64,000 bases of DNA from Corynebacterium occultum (GCF_009734425.1 NZ_CP046455.1:1364001-1428000); one strand, 5' to 3'. Shown: positions 28,444 to 38,260, counted from the first letter of the stretch. Translations and numbers: made by a program. The notes: a model not told the origin generated them from the letters alone.

Positions 28444-28638
28444 ATGAAGCAGAAGACCCACAAGGGTACCGCCAAGCGCGTGAAGATCACCGGCTCCGGC
28501 AAGCTGCGTCGCGAGCAGGCCGGCCGTCGCCACCTGCTCGAGGGCAAGCCCTCCACCCGCACCCGTCGCCTTAAGGGCACCGTTGACGTCGCTCCGGCCG
28601 ATGTCAAGCGTATGAAGCGTCTTCTGGGCAAGGCTTAA
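28444..28638 (+). CDS. rpmI: 50S ribosomal protein L35
   Basis: This 64-residue basic protein starts MKQKTHKGTAKRVKITGSGK and contains RREQAGRRHLLEGK and KRMKRLLGKA, all typical of L35, a small 50S component. It lies 36 bp after infC and 53 bp before rplT in the standard infC-rpmI-rplT order. Expression is probably governed by the infC leader. Confidence 0.97.
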   Translation: MKQKTHKGTAKRVKITGSGKLRREQAGRRHLLEGKPSTRTRRLKGTVDVAPADVKRMKRLLGKA

Positions 28639-28691
28639 TTAAGTCACCTGCCCCACCCACCCCCCACCAAACGTTTTAAGGAAGTATCACC

Positions 28692-29075
28692 GTGGCACGT
28701 GTCAAGCGGTCAGTTAACGCCCAGAAGAAGCGTCGCGAAATCCTGAAGTCCGCCAAGGGCTACCGTGGCCAGCGCTCCCGTCTTTACCGTAAGGCCAAGG
28801 AGCAGTGGTTGCACTCCATGACTTACGCTTACCGCGATCGCCGTAAGCGTAAGTCCGAGTTCCGTAAGCTTTGGATCCAGCGTATCAACGCTGCAGCTCG
28901 CATGAACGACATCACCTACAACCGTCTCATCCAGGGCCTGCGCCTTGCTGGGATCGATGTCGACCGCAAGATCCTCGCCGAGCTGGCGGTCAACGATTTC
29001 GCAACCTTCTCCGCAATCTGCGAGGCTGCCAAGGCTGCCCTGCCGGAGGATGTCAACGCTCCGAAGGCTGCCTAA
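28692..29075 (+). CDS. rplT: 50S ribosomal protein L20
   Basis: This 127-residue protein is L20, an early-assembly 23S-binding protein: [61 protein letters not shown] and the IDRK-type tail. GTG 28692 follows AAGGAAG. In other bacteria L20 represses its own operon by binding leader RNA; whether that holds here is unknown. A strong terminator follows. Confidence 0.97.
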   Translation: MARVKRSVNAQKKRREILKSAKGYRGQRSRLYRKAKEQWLHSMTYAYRDRRKRKSEFRKLWIQRINAAARMNDITYNRLIQGLRLAGIDVDRKILAELAVNDFATFSAICEAAKAALPEDVNAPKAA

Positions 29076-29116
29076 ACTCAGCTATTGCGTCCCAGGGCGT
29101 CAACAGTCTTTGCTTG

Positions 29117-29160
29117 AACACCACATGCACAGGATAAACCCTGTTCATGTGGTGTTTTTT
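29117..29160 (+). terminator. terminator after rplT
   Basis: A perfect 11-bp stem (AACACCACATG pairing with CATGTGGTGTT) is followed by a run of T. Confidence 0.88.
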
Positions 29161-29244
29161 GCGTTCCCGGGATATCCACCAGAAGTAATCTTGAATCGTC
29201 AACCATCCGATAGTGGGCAGTTCAAGCATGGCCGACTAATTCGT

Positions 29245-29283
29245 GGTGGCGCCGGGGGCTGCGTATGCGCATCCAGCGCCACC
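29245..29283 (+). promoter_or_regulatory. Stem-loop upstream of whiB gene
   Basis: GGTGGCGC (29245-29252) pairs with GCGCCACC (29276-29283) about 105 bp before the whiB start. A -10-like TATGAT follows near 29323. The role is unknown. Confidence 0.35.
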
Positions 29284-29387
29284 CTCTTAAGTCCTATGGG
29301 TCGACACTCTCAGGTTTAGCTAATATGATTCGGTTTCTCAGGAAAAAGTATATTTAATCCAGGTTTTCCACGGAGGAAAAATTCACG

Positions 29388-29747
29388 ATGACCGCATCGC
29401 TTTACCTTGGCCAGCAGCGCACTGTTCCTATGTGGCAGGAACCTGTCAGGACAGGTAGTCAGGAGATCTCCCCGGAGTCGGAGGAATGGATCGCCCAGGC
29501 CCGGTGTCGTCAAAATGATCCTGATGCACTGTTTGTCCAGGGTGCGGAGCAACGCAGGGCGGCCGCACTTTGCCGGCCTTGCCCTGTGCGGCAGCCGTGC
29601 CTGGCCACCGCATTGGACAACCGGGAGGACTTTGGGGTGTGGGGTGGGTTGACTGAACGTCAACGCCGTGCCCTGCTGCGAAAAAACCCCCACATCGATA
29701 ACTGGGCAGACCACCTTGCCGCCGACGGCGAGATTATCGGCATCTAA
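29388..29747 (+). CDS. WhiB-family iron-sulfur transcriptional regulator
   Basis: This 119-residue Wbl protein has four Cys for a [4Fe-4S] cluster at residues 40, 62, 65 and 71 (C..., CRPCPVRQPC), followed by the signature turn GVWGGLTERQRRAL and a basic segment. Wbl proteins are actinobacterial regulators that often partner with the main sigma factor and respond to redox or nitric oxide. CGGAGGAAAAA precedes ATG 29388. Which of the corynebacterial Wbl/Whc types this is cannot be decided by eye. It lies just downstream of the rplT terminator. Confidence 0.93.
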   Translation: MTASLYLGQQRTVPMWQEPVRTGSQEISPESEEWIAQARCRQNDPDALFVQGAEQRRAAALCRPCPVRQPCLATALDNREDFGVWGGLTERQRRALLRKNPHIDNWADHLAADGEIIGI

Positions 29748-29825
29748 ATTCCGTTCATTGAACCCCGATGCTCCTGCGCTTCCCCCGAGCTTCGTTCTCG
29801 AGTTCCTCATCTTGAAGAGGTGCCC

Positions 29826-29841
29826 GGGGGGGGGGGGGGGG
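29826..29841 (+). repeat. Run of 16 consecutive G
   Basis: A mononucleotide tract of 16 G lies 79 bp after the whiB stop in non-coding DNA. Such tracts are prone to slippage; see the findings. Confidence 0.8.
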
Positions 29842-29897
29842 ATTCTCGGCGCACACCGTGGTGTGGGTATTCGGAAGCCGCCATCACACAGGAGGAA

Positions 29898-30003
29898 ACT
29901 ATAGCTCTCCCAAAACAAAAGCTTAGGAGCCATTTCCAATATTTGCAGGTAGAACGAGTTTCCGGCGTCAAACTCAAAAGCTTTTGAATTGAGAGAGCTA
30001 TAG
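29898..30003. repeat. 26-bp inverted repeat flanking 53 bp
   Basis: The left arm (29898-29924) and right arm (29978-30003) are inverted copies with about 3 mismatches, each ending in CTATAGCTCTC or its complement, with an inner AAGCTT. The 53-bp core contains no ORF. The form fits a small MITE-like element or a cruciform regulatory site. I saw no convincing target-site duplication. Confidence 0.6.
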
Positions 30004-30006
30004 CTC

Positions 30007-30243
30007 GTGTACGACACCGAGACTGACCCCTTCGACTGGCCCAGCGGCCACGAACTGCTGCGCCGCCTTCGAGTCCTCGCAGCGGAAAACTTCCCCGATA
30101 TCGGGCTGAGGGAAAACTCCTGTGCCGCCAATGCTGCCGGGGTAATCATCGCTAATGGATGGCTCACTCTCGAGCAGGCCCGCGACGACCACCCAGCCCT
30201 CCTGGAGCAGATCCTCACTGAGAACGGCATCGTCCGAGAATAA
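30007..30243 (+). CDS. Hypothetical 78-residue protein
   Basis: The frame from GTG 30007 reads as a compact acidic, helical protein (DWPSGHELLRRLRVLAAENF, AANAAGVIIANGWLTLEQAR). It begins 4 nt after the inverted repeat, and the TATAG of the right arm may serve as its -10. No Shine-Dalgarno site is visible and no family is recognised. It could be the tail of a larger, partly deleted gene. Confidence 0.45.
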   Translation: MYDTETDPFDWPSGHELLRRLRVLAAENFPDIGLRENSCAANAAGVIIANGWLTLEQARDDHPALLEQILTENGIVRE

Positions 30244-30461
30244 ACTGCTAGGGATATTTTATATTAGGTTGAGACTCGTCCGTAGTGCTGACAACACCCC
30301 CAGAGCTGGATGACCACGGTCTGGAGTTCGGTGAGTGCGCCATGAAAACTCAACCCGCTGCCCCAGGTTTTCAGTCGTGACCGACGGGGTGTAGTGACAC
30401 CAGCCTAAGCAACTGTCAGAGTCAGAAGACGTTGGGGGCTGCATGAAATGGCAACCTGGCA

Positions 30462-30758
30462 GTGGATCAGGTGCACACTGACCAACTGGAAGCAGCCAAC
30501 ACGTTGCACAGTGACTTCCTGGATGCCGAGGGCATCAACTTTGGCTACCACCTACCGGCCTTCCCTATACTGTACGCCGAGTACGTTGCCAGCCAGGTGC
30601 GCATGTTCGCTGACCAGAAACCCACCGTGGTCTACATTGCGCACGGGCTGAAGATGGACCGGAAGTGGGATCAGGTTCAGAGTCTCGACGAACACCGTGG
30701 GGCCCGCACGGCGCTGTTGCAATGGTGCCACCTCTGGTCTGCTATTTCCCCGGGGTAG
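30462..30758 (+). CDS. Hypothetical fragment
   Basis: A 98-codon frame whose first 80 residues look protein-like (QLEAANTLHSDFLDAEGINF, HLPAFPILYAEYVASQVRMF) and whose end is not convincing. No ribosome site precedes GTG 30462. It ends inside the convergent interrupted gene. The family is not recognised; it is probably a gene remnant. The 218 bp before it (30244-30461) hold nothing I can assign. Confidence 0.25.
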   Translation: MDQVHTDQLEAANTLHSDFLDAEGINFGYHLPAFPILYAEYVASQVRMFADQKPTVVYIAHGLKMDRKWDQVQSLDEHRGARTALLQWCHLWSAISPG

Positions 30759-31095
30759 CTTCGGCAACCTTCTGGAGTACCTCATCCCGGTCGGTGCCGA
30801 CGGCTCTGATGGAGCTGTGGTTGACCACGACTGTGGCACGTATCGGAGGAGTCCGCTGCACATGCTGGTACAGCCTGATCTCCCCGTCTTCATGCAGGTA
30901 AACGGTGTACACGACCATTTCTGGCACTTCATCATAAAGCACCCGATCGTCCTCCCATACCTCGATCGCGGGGATCCCGTGAACACTGATAGATGTTTTC
31001 TCCACCAGTCTCTGGGCTTCTCGCAGATGATCGAAGACACCGAGAATGCACTACTCCGAGTCTTGGACCTGAGTTACCACGTAATGCCTGTTCAT
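30742..31095 (-). pseudogene. Small protein gene interrupted by an amber codon
   Basis: On the minus strand one frame runs from ATG 31095 (MNRHYVVTQVQDSE) into a TAG at 31053-31051. It then continues without shift as CILGVFDHLREAQRLVEKT and on to a stop at 30742. The two parts read as one protein of about 117 residues. The downstream part could restart at GTG 31005 (87 residues: charged, beta-rich, EIRLYQHVQRTPP). This is a nonsense mutation, a sequencing error or read-through. The family is not recognised. Confidence 0.45.
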
Positions 31096-31715
31096 GTTTT
31101 AAGTTTAAAGAATCATCCTGAAACCTCCACTTAATTTTGCGTAGAAAAATAGTAGTTTTAATCTAAGTAGGGATAAATTATCTAAAACGCGATAATTTAC
31201 CTTTTCCTCAAGACGCCATCGGTGATGATGGCCCCCGCCCCCACTTCTCATGAGCTGCCAGTTTGGATCGCCTGAGGGGAAGTATGGCTGGGATGTGGCT
31301 CCCAGCTTCATTTAACAGTTTTCCCAATTTTGGAAAGCAGTTTCAGTTTCAAGGTGGAGATGTGGGGCCGGGAAGTCGGCGGGCCTTGTATGGACATTCT
31401 CGTCGGGCGGGGGTGATCTCTAACCGCACCGGTGGAACGCAGGGGGAGAGCCACGTCGGTTCTGAGGTTCTGGTCGGCAGGGGAGTTCGATCCGTGACCG
31501 CGCCTACCCAGCTGCAAGGAGGGTGAAGCAGTCCCGGTCCTGCTAGGGGTCGCGGGTGGGTTTAATCACATGAAGTTGTGGAACATGCTCAGCTAAGGCA
31601 CAGTTTCTTAACATACTGAAACTGATGTCCAGCAGGTGATGAGTCTCGCTGGACGGACATACCTGCCCTCAGGGTGCATCCCGCTCGGGAAACCCCGGCG
31701 CGAGAGGAAAAGAAC
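31096..31715. other. Intergenic region before TM2 gene 1
   Basis: About 620 bp with no convincing gene. The first 100 bp are AT-rich. Frames of up to 87 codons near 31263-31526 are Gly/Arg-rich without a ribosome site and look random. A CATACT near 31612 may be the -10 of the TM2 gene. Confidence 0.4.
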
Positions 31716-32162
31716 ATGAGTAATTCTTTCGACAATCAGCCCTATGGCCAAGACGGGTTCCCCCATGACCCGGCACAGAGGTTCAATCAGGGCTACGGTC
31801 AGCAGCCCTACCCGATGCAGCAGCCCGGCTATGGCCAGCAGCAGGGATTTGCCCAGATGCAGCCCCAGGTGGGTTATGCCCCCGTTTACCAGGAGCAGAA
31901 GTCCTGGTTGGTTACCCTCCTGTTGTGTTTCTTCCTGGGCACTCTCGGCATCCACAACTTTTATCTCGGTTACACCGGGAGGGGCATCGGTCAGCTGATC
32001 CTGGCCATCGTCGGTTGGGGTCTGACGGCGACTTTCTTCGGAGCTATCATCGGCATCCCAATGGTGGCTGTCCTCGGGGTCTGGGTGTTGGTGGACTTCA
32101 TCATGATCGTGGTTCGGGGCGGGGCATTCTCCACCGATTCACGTAGGATTCCGCTTAAATAG
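31716..32162 (+). CDS. TM2-domain protein with Q/Y/G-rich N terminus
   Basis: The 148-residue protein has a low-complexity N-terminal half (about residues 1-62) rich in Gln, Tyr, Gly and Pro, and a C-terminal TM2 domain: KSWLVTLLLCFFLGTLGIHNFYLGY, a charged turn, then a second membrane helix and VDFIMIVVRGG. TM2 domains are paired-helix modules; the GxHxFYLG block is diagnostic. GAGAGGAAAAG precedes ATG 31716. A paralogue with the same layout follows 450 bp later. Function is unknown. Confidence 0.85.
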   Translation: MSNSFDNQPYGQDGFPHDPAQRFNQGYGQQPYPMQQPGYGQQQGFAQMQPQVGYAPVYQEQKSWLVTLLLCFFLGTLGIHNFYLGYTGRGIGQLILAIVGWGLTATFFGAIIGIPMVAVLGVWVLVDFIMIVVRGGAFSTDSRRIPLK

Positions 32163-32203
32163 GGGAAATCGGCCCTGTTGACTAAACGTAGCGAAGGCCG
32201 TGA

Positions 32204-32243
32204 AAGGCGCACCTCCTCCAACATGTGAGGGGTGCGCCTTATT
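32204..32243 (+). terminator. terminator after TM2 gene 1
   Basis: A perfect 10-bp stem (AAGGCGCACC pairing with GGTGCGCCTT) with a 17-nt loop is followed by a short ATT stretch. Confidence 0.65.
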
Positions 32244-32619
32244 CGTTCATCCTGAGCGTCTCATATGGCACAGCCGCCCCTTTTTCATGTCATCGCACAG
32301 TGGGGGAAATAGGTACCAGTGAGGCACCTTATTTTTTCCTCAGCCCACTGGAATGGAGGCTGATCAGAGCAGTGGTCAACTCCTCGCTCTGTGAGGGGTG
32401 ATCCCGCAACCTGCAAACGTGATGCCGAGACACCCTTTAGAGCTAATTATCAGGAGAGGAAAATTTAAACCTTTTCAATTCGCTACTCCACTTGCAGTCT
32501 CACCCAGTAAAGAGCCGGTTATGCTTGCTATTAAGCGAGACTATTAACCCGACGCAGGAGCACGTCGGTGGAAATCTGAAACCGCACAAAAAGAAACCGC
32601 ACAAAATAAGGAGATACCG
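32244..32619. other. Intergenic region before TM2 gene 2
   Basis: About 375 bp without a gene. It includes an AT-rich patch near 32440-32480 likely to hold the promoter, and a short direct repeat (AAACCGCACAAAA twice, about 32580-32608) just before the ribosome site AAGGAG of the second TM2 gene. Confidence 0.45.
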
Positions 32620-33102
32620 ATGACGAATCCCAATGGCGGACCGATGTACGACAAGGACGGTCTGCCCATCAACCCTCAGGGTCCGACTCCCTTCGCCCAG
32701 CCGGGTTATAACCCCCAGAATCAGGGCTATCAGCAGGCTTATCAACAGCCCCTGCAGAACCCTGGTTTCCAGAACTTCGCGCAGGCTCCACAGCAGAACT
32801 ACGGCCAGATGCAGCCCCAGCAGTCCTATAGCCCCGCACAGTACGGGCAGAAGTCGATGATCATTGCCGCAGTGCTGGCTTTCTTCCTTGGCCCTTTCGG
32901 TGTCCACAACTTCTATTTGGGCTACATGAAGCGCGGCGCCACCCAGCTGGCCCTTTACCTGATCGGTATTGTCCTGAGCATTGTGGGCATCGGTATCATC
33001 TTCATTTTTGCGGTGGGGGTCTGGGCCTTCGTCGAGTTCATCATGATCCTGGTGCGTCATGGTCGCTATGCCACGGATGCCACTGGCGTGCCGCTCGCCT
33101 GA
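32620..33102 (+). CDS. TM2-domain protein, second copy
   Basis: The 160-residue paralogue of the gene at 31716 has a Gln/Tyr/Pro/Asn-rich N-terminal half (about residues 1-76, with repeated YQQ/QQNYGQMQPQQ phrases) and a TM2 domain (IIAAVLAFFLGPFGVHNFYLGY ... FVEFIMILVRHG). AAGGAG lies 8 nt before ATG 32620. Both paralogues end in a similar short polar tail (RRIPLK, TGVPLA). The tandem pair may act together at the membrane. Confidence 0.87.
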   Translation: MTNPNGGPMYDKDGLPINPQGPTPFAQPGYNPQNQGYQQAYQQPLQNPGFQNFAQAPQQNYGQMQPQQSYSPAQYGQKSMIIAAVLAFFLGPFGVHNFYLGYMKRGATQLALYLIGIVLSIVGIGIIFIFAVGVWAFVEFIMILVRHGRYATDATGVPLA

Positions 33103-33178
33103 CCCACTCATCCTCTTCAATCACCTCGCCCCGCCCTGACACCTCAGTCGGGGTGGGGTGAAGGCTATTCTGGAGGGC

Positions 33179-34006
33179 ATGAACCTGGATTTCACCGAAG
33201 CATTCACCGAGCGCACCCCGCGTATCGTCAACGCCGCCAAGCTGCACCGCGCCGCCGCCCGCAAGAAGGCCGGGATTTTCCTGGTGGAGGGGGAGAACAG
33301 CGTGGAGGCTGCGGTGGCCACCGGTGCTGCCCGGGATGTCTTTGTCACTGAGCCAGCTGCGGAACGCTTCCGCGAGATCCTGATCACCGCCGGCCACATG
33401 GGTGTCTATGTCCACCCGATCACTGAGCGTGCTGCTGACCATCTCAGCGACACCGTCACCACCACCGGGCTTTTCGCCACCTGCAAGCCGGTGTTGTGGA
33501 CCGTGGGCAAGGCGCTGCAGGGTCGCCCGAAGCTGGTCAGCGTGCCGGTGGCCACCGCTGAGCCGGGTAATGCGGGAACCCTGATCCGTGTTTCCGATGC
33601 CATGGGGGCCGATGCCGTGGTCTTCGCCGGTGAGACCGTCGATCCGCTCGGCGGGAAGGTGTCCCGGGCATCGGCAGGTTCCCTCTTCCATATCCCGGTG
33701 GCCCGGCAGAGCAATATTGATGATGTGCTCGGTCAGCTGCGTGCCAAGGGCCTGAATATCTTGGCCACCACCGCTGATGGTGAGGTGGAGCTTGATGATG
33801 CAGATGAACTGCTGGCCCAGCCCACCGCCTGGCTCTTCGGCAATGAAGCCCACGGGCTGGGGGAGGAGCTGCTGGCCAAAGCAGATCACCGCGTACGCAT
33901 CCCGATTCGGGGGCGTGCCGAGTCGCTGAACCTGGCCACCGCTGCCTCCATCTGTCTCTATGAGTCGGCCCGCATCCAGAGTGCGGCCGCCGCACAGCAG
34001 CAGTAG
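33179..34006 (+). CDS. TrmH/SpoU-family RNA 2'-O-methyltransferase
   Basis: This 275-residue SPOUT methyltransferase probably modifies 2'-OH of an rRNA or tRNA nucleotide. It has an N-terminal RNA-substrate-binding domain (NAAKLHRAAARKKAGIFLVEG) and a C-terminal knotted domain with the three SpoU motifs: NAGTLIRVSDAMGADAVVF, WLFGNEAHGL and IPIRGRAESLNLATAASICLYE. TATTCT 7 nt before ATG 33179 indicates a leaderless start. It sits just upstream of pheST, as in many actinobacteria. The target nucleotide is not predictable by eye. Confidence 0.92.
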   Translation: MNLDFTEAFTERTPRIVNAAKLHRAAARKKAGIFLVEGENSVEAAVATGAARDVFVTEPAAERFREILITAGHMGVYVHPITERAADHLSDTVTTTGLFATCKPVLWTVGKALQGRPKLVSVPVATAEPGNAGTLIRVSDAMGADAVVFAGETVDPLGGKVSRASAGSLFHIPVARQSNIDDVLGQLRAKGLNILATTADGEVELDDADELLAQPTAWLFGNEAHGLGEELLAKADHRVRIPIRGRAESLNLATAASICLYESARIQSAAAAQQQ

Positions 34007-34122
34007 GACCCCGCCCCCGCGGTCTGGGCGTCGCAAAGCATGCCCCTGGGTGGCGATAAAATGCCGGGTCCGGGGTGGTGGGTATGATGATCGGGTCAAC
34101 AGTGGGAATCAACGAGTAGTGA

Positions 34123-35199
<1,077 letters not shown>

Positions 35200-35243
35200 C
35201 ACCCCGTCCACCCACAACTCTTTAACTAGGGAGAAGATTCACC

Positions 35244-37751
35244 ATGCTCATCGCACAGAACTGGGTGACGGGGCTGCTCGGCCACTCCAACCCCGGCTGG
35301 TCCGTGACCTCCGAGGAACTCGATGCCGGTTATGTCCGCGTCGGTTTCGAGACCGAGGGTTATGAGACCATCCCGGAGACCACCGGCCCGCTGGTGATCG
35401 GCCGGGTTGAGACCATCGAAGAACTCACCGAATTCAAGAAGCCGATCCGCCACTGCCATGTCAACGTCGGTGATGCCAACGGCACCGGCGAGCTGCAGTC
35501 CATTGTCTGTGGTGCCCGCAACTTCGCTGAGGGCGACCTGGTTGTGGTCTGTCTGCCCGGTGCGGTTCTGCCCGGTAATTTCGCCATTTCCGCCCGCGAG
35601 ACCTATGGCCGCACCTCTGCCGGTATGATCTGCTCTGCTTCGGAACTGGGTCTGACCGAGAAGCAGAATTCCGGCATCATCACCCTGCCCGCTGACTACG
35701 GCCAGCCCGGGGATGAGGTGCGCCAGCTCATCGGACTGGATGACACTGTCTTCGACGTCAATGTCACCCCGGACCGCGGTTACGCCCTCTCCGCCCGTGG
35801 CTTGAGCCGTGAATTGGCCTCCGCCTTCAACCTCACCTTCGCTGACCCGGCCCAGGACACCAGTGTCGCCGGGATCGAGCTGGCGGCACCGGCAGTCGAG
35901 GGCACTCTCATCGAGGTGGATCTGCGCGAGGAGACCAAGGCCATCCGCTTCGGTCTGCGCAAGGTCAGTGGTATCGACCCGAAGGCAGAGTCCCCTTATT
36001 GGCTGCAGCGTGAGCTCATGCTTTCCGGGCAGCGACCCGTCAATGCCGCCACTGACGTGACCAACTACGTCATGCTGCTGCTTGGTCAGCCGATGCACGC
36101 CTTCGACGCCGCCAAGATCCAGGGCAACCTGACGGTCCGCAACGCTGCAGCGGGGGAGAAGTTCGAGACCCTCGACCATGTCAAGCGTGAACTGGGTGCC
36201 GAAGATGTCGTCATCTGTGATGAGAGCGGCATCCAGTCCATGGCAGGTGTCATGGGTGGCACCAGGTCCGAGATCTCTGATGAGACCACTGAGGTCTACT
36301 TCGAGGCCGCGATCTGGGATCCGATCACCGTGGCCCGGACTTCCCGCCGCCATAAGCTCAGCTCCGAGGCTTCCCGTCGTTTCGAGCGCGGTGTGGATCC
36401 GGCCATCGTCGAGGTCTCCCTCGATCTGGCGGTCACGCTGCTGGTGGAGATCGCCGGCGGCACCATCGAGGCGGGTCGCACCCTGGTCGGTGAGGTTCCG
36501 GCCATGCCGACCATCACCATGGCGACCTCCCATCCCTCAAAGTTGGCAGGTGTGGAGTACTCCGAGGACACTGTCATCGCCCGTCTCCGAGAAGTTGGCT
36601 GCACCGTGGACACCGATGGTCAGGGCACCCTGTCGGTGACCCCGCCGACCTGGCGCAATGACATCAGCATGCCCGCTGACCTGGTGGAGGAGGTCCTGCG
36701 TCTGGAGGGCCTGGAGGCCATTCCGACCATCCTGCCGACCCCGGTCGGTGGCCGTGGCCTCACCCCGGTACAGAAGCGTCGCCGTGCGGTCGGCCATGCC
36801 TTGGCCTACAACGGTTATGCCGAGATTCTGCCCACTCCTTTCATCGCCAATGACACTTTCGATGTCTGGGGCCTGGAGGCTGATGATCCGCGCCGCAATG
36901 TGGTGAAGGTGCAGAACCCCCTGGAATCGGACCGTGCCATCCTGGGCAGCAGCCTGCTGCCCTCCATGCTGGATTCCCTGGGACGTAATGTCGCCCGTGG
37001 CACCAGGGATGTCACCCTCTTCGGTCTGCAGCAGGTCTCCTTCGCCCGTGGGGCGAAGTCCCCGATGCCCTCGGTGGCGCAGCGCCCCGATGCGGCGACG
37101 GTCACCGAGCTCCTGGAGACTCTGCCGGATCAGCCGCTCTATGTGGCCACCGTCGGTACTGGCCTGCTGGATCTCGAGGGACCCTGGGGTGAGGGCAGGG
37201 CCTACACCTTCGCCGATGCCATCGAGTCTGCCCGCATCGTGGCCCGTGCCGCCGATGTGGATCTTGAGGTCATCAACACAGAGGAACTGCCCTGGCACCC
37301 CGGTCGCTGTGCGGCACTGCTTGTCGACGGCCAGGTTGTCGGCCACGCCGGTGAACTCCATCCCAAGGTGCTTGAGGCCCTGGAGCTGCCGGCCCGCACC
37401 TGCGCCATGGAGCTCAACATCTCCGCTCTGCCGGTCCGGGAATCCCTGCCCGCCCCGGTGCTCTCCGCCTTCCCTGCCCTGCATCAGGACATCGCCCTGG
37501 TTGTGGAGGAGGAGATCCCAGCGGAGAAGGTCCGCAAGGTGGTTGAGGAGGGTGCCGGCCCGCTCCTGGAGTCCGTCGAACTCTTCGATATCTATCGTTC
37601 AGAGCAGTTGAGGGAGGGCCGCAAATCCCTGGCCTTCAAGCTGCTCTTCCGTGCGGCTGACCGCACCCTGACCGATGAGGAGGCCAGCGAGGCTCGGCTC
37701 AAGGCTGCTGAACTGGCCAGCGAGAAATTCGGTGCGGAGATGCGCGCCTAG
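35244..37751 (+). CDS. pheT: Phenylalanyl-tRNA synthetase beta chain
   Basis: The 835-residue beta subunit has the EMAP-like OB fold near residues 40-150 (HCHVNVGDANGTGELQSIVCG), B1/B3-B4 editing region, B5 domain and the C-terminal FDX-ACB anticodon-binding domain (FPALHQDIALVVEEEIPAEK to LFRAADRTLTDEEA). ATG 35244 is preceded by AGGGAGAAG. It forms an operon with pheS and is closed by a very strong terminator, beyond which the accessory island begins. Confidence 0.97.
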   Translation: MLIAQNWVTGLLGHSNPGWSVTSEELDAGYVRVGFETEGYETIPETTGPLVIGRVETIEELTEFKKPIRHCHVNVGDANGTGELQSIVCGARNFAEGDLVVVCLPGAVLPGNFAISARETYGRTSAGMICSASELGLTEKQNSGIITLPADYGQPGDEVRQLIGLDDTVFDVNVTPDRGYALSARGLSRELASAFNLTFADPAQDTSVAGIELAAPAVEGTLIEVDLREETKAIRFGLRKVSGIDPKAESPYWLQRELMLSGQRPVNAATDVTNYVMLLLGQPMHAFDAAKIQGNLTVRNAAAGEKFETLDHVKRELGAEDVVICDESGIQSMAGVMGGTRSEISDETTEVYFEAAIWDPITVARTSRRHKLSSEASRRFERGVDPAIVEVSLDLAVTLLVEIAGGTIEAGRTLVGEVPAMPTITMATSHPSKLAGVEYSEDTVIARLREVGCTVDTDGQGTLSVTPPTWRNDISMPADLVEEVLRLEGLEAIPTILPTPVGGRGLTPVQKRRRAVGHALAYNGYAEILPTPFIANDTFDVWGLEADDPRRNVVKVQNPLESDRAILGSSLLPSMLDSLGRNVARGTRDVTLFGLQQVSFARGAKSPMPSVAQRPDAATVTELLETLPDQPLYVATVGTGLLDLEGPWGEGRAYTFADAIESARIVARAADVDLEVINTEELPWHPGRCAALLVDGQVVGHAGELHPKVLEALELPARTCAMELNISALPVRESLPAPVLSAFPALHQDIALVVEEEIPAEKVRKVVEEGAGPLLESVELFDIYRSEQLREGRKSLAFKLLFRAADRTLTDEEASEARLKAAELASEKFGAEMRA

Positions 37752-37782
37752 GTTCTTATCAGTTCCCAACCCTGGCAAGCGG

Positions 37783-37826
37783 AACGGCCCTCGAGGATGC
37801 ACTTTGGCATCCTCGAGGGCCGTTTG
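37783..37826 (+). terminator. terminator after pheT
   Basis: A perfect 18-bp stem (AACGGCCCTCGAGGATGC with its complement) and 6-nt loop. It marks the left border of the glycan island. Confidence 0.85.
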
Positions 37827-37929
37827 GCTATCGGGGTTTGGGGCAGCAGCAGGAATATTCGGGGATTTCCCTATGCTTTTAGCCGGAAATGGGCCACATA
37901 CCAGGCACCTGATCGCGGCACTGTGCCGC

Positions 37930-38260
37930 TTGCTTACCTTAGTGGAACAACGCATTCTTGCTTCTTTGGTTACCTGATCGGGCAGGGAACTCACCCTTGA
38001 TAGACGTGCCAGATCTTCGTGTCGCCGGGGGCGGCAACAAGACCTGAGGATAAGAGGGAAATCCGCCGACAGCTCTTCCACCTGCTCAGCAATGGTTTGG
38101 CGCTGCTCGATCACTGCCTTGATGTTGGTTCCAGTTGCAGGATGACGATCTCTGCTAGGCCAGTGCCTGACACCGTGACGGTCTGGGCTTTTCGTTCCTC
38201 AAAGATCACATCCACGAACTTTGCGGGGTCTTTCTTGGTTCGTCCCGCTCAATGTAGTGG
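37930..38260 (-). mobile_element. Decayed IS110-family transposase remnant
   Basis: On the minus strand, pieces in different frames match the order of an IS110-family transposase as I know it: AQTVTVSGTGLAEIVI (about 38190-38140), then after a frameshift NIKAVIEQRQTIAEQVEELS (about 38125-38065), then after loss of the central PGVG region, PATRRSGTSIKGEFPARSGN and QRSKNALF (about 38030-37950) ending in stops. At least one frameshift and an internal deletion make it inactive. No terminal repeats are seen. Weaker resemblance may extend to about 38400. Confidence 0.65.

Noticed and set aside
30552-31040. 162-codon minus-strand frame in the accessory stretch
   Set aside because: It is out of frame with the more protein-like amber-interrupted gene on the same strand and is Arg/Ser/Pro-rich.
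37599-38114. 171-codon minus-strand frame overlapping the end of pheT
   Set aside because: Only its first part is real in origin (transposase remnant); the rest is antisense to the pheT terminator and gene end.
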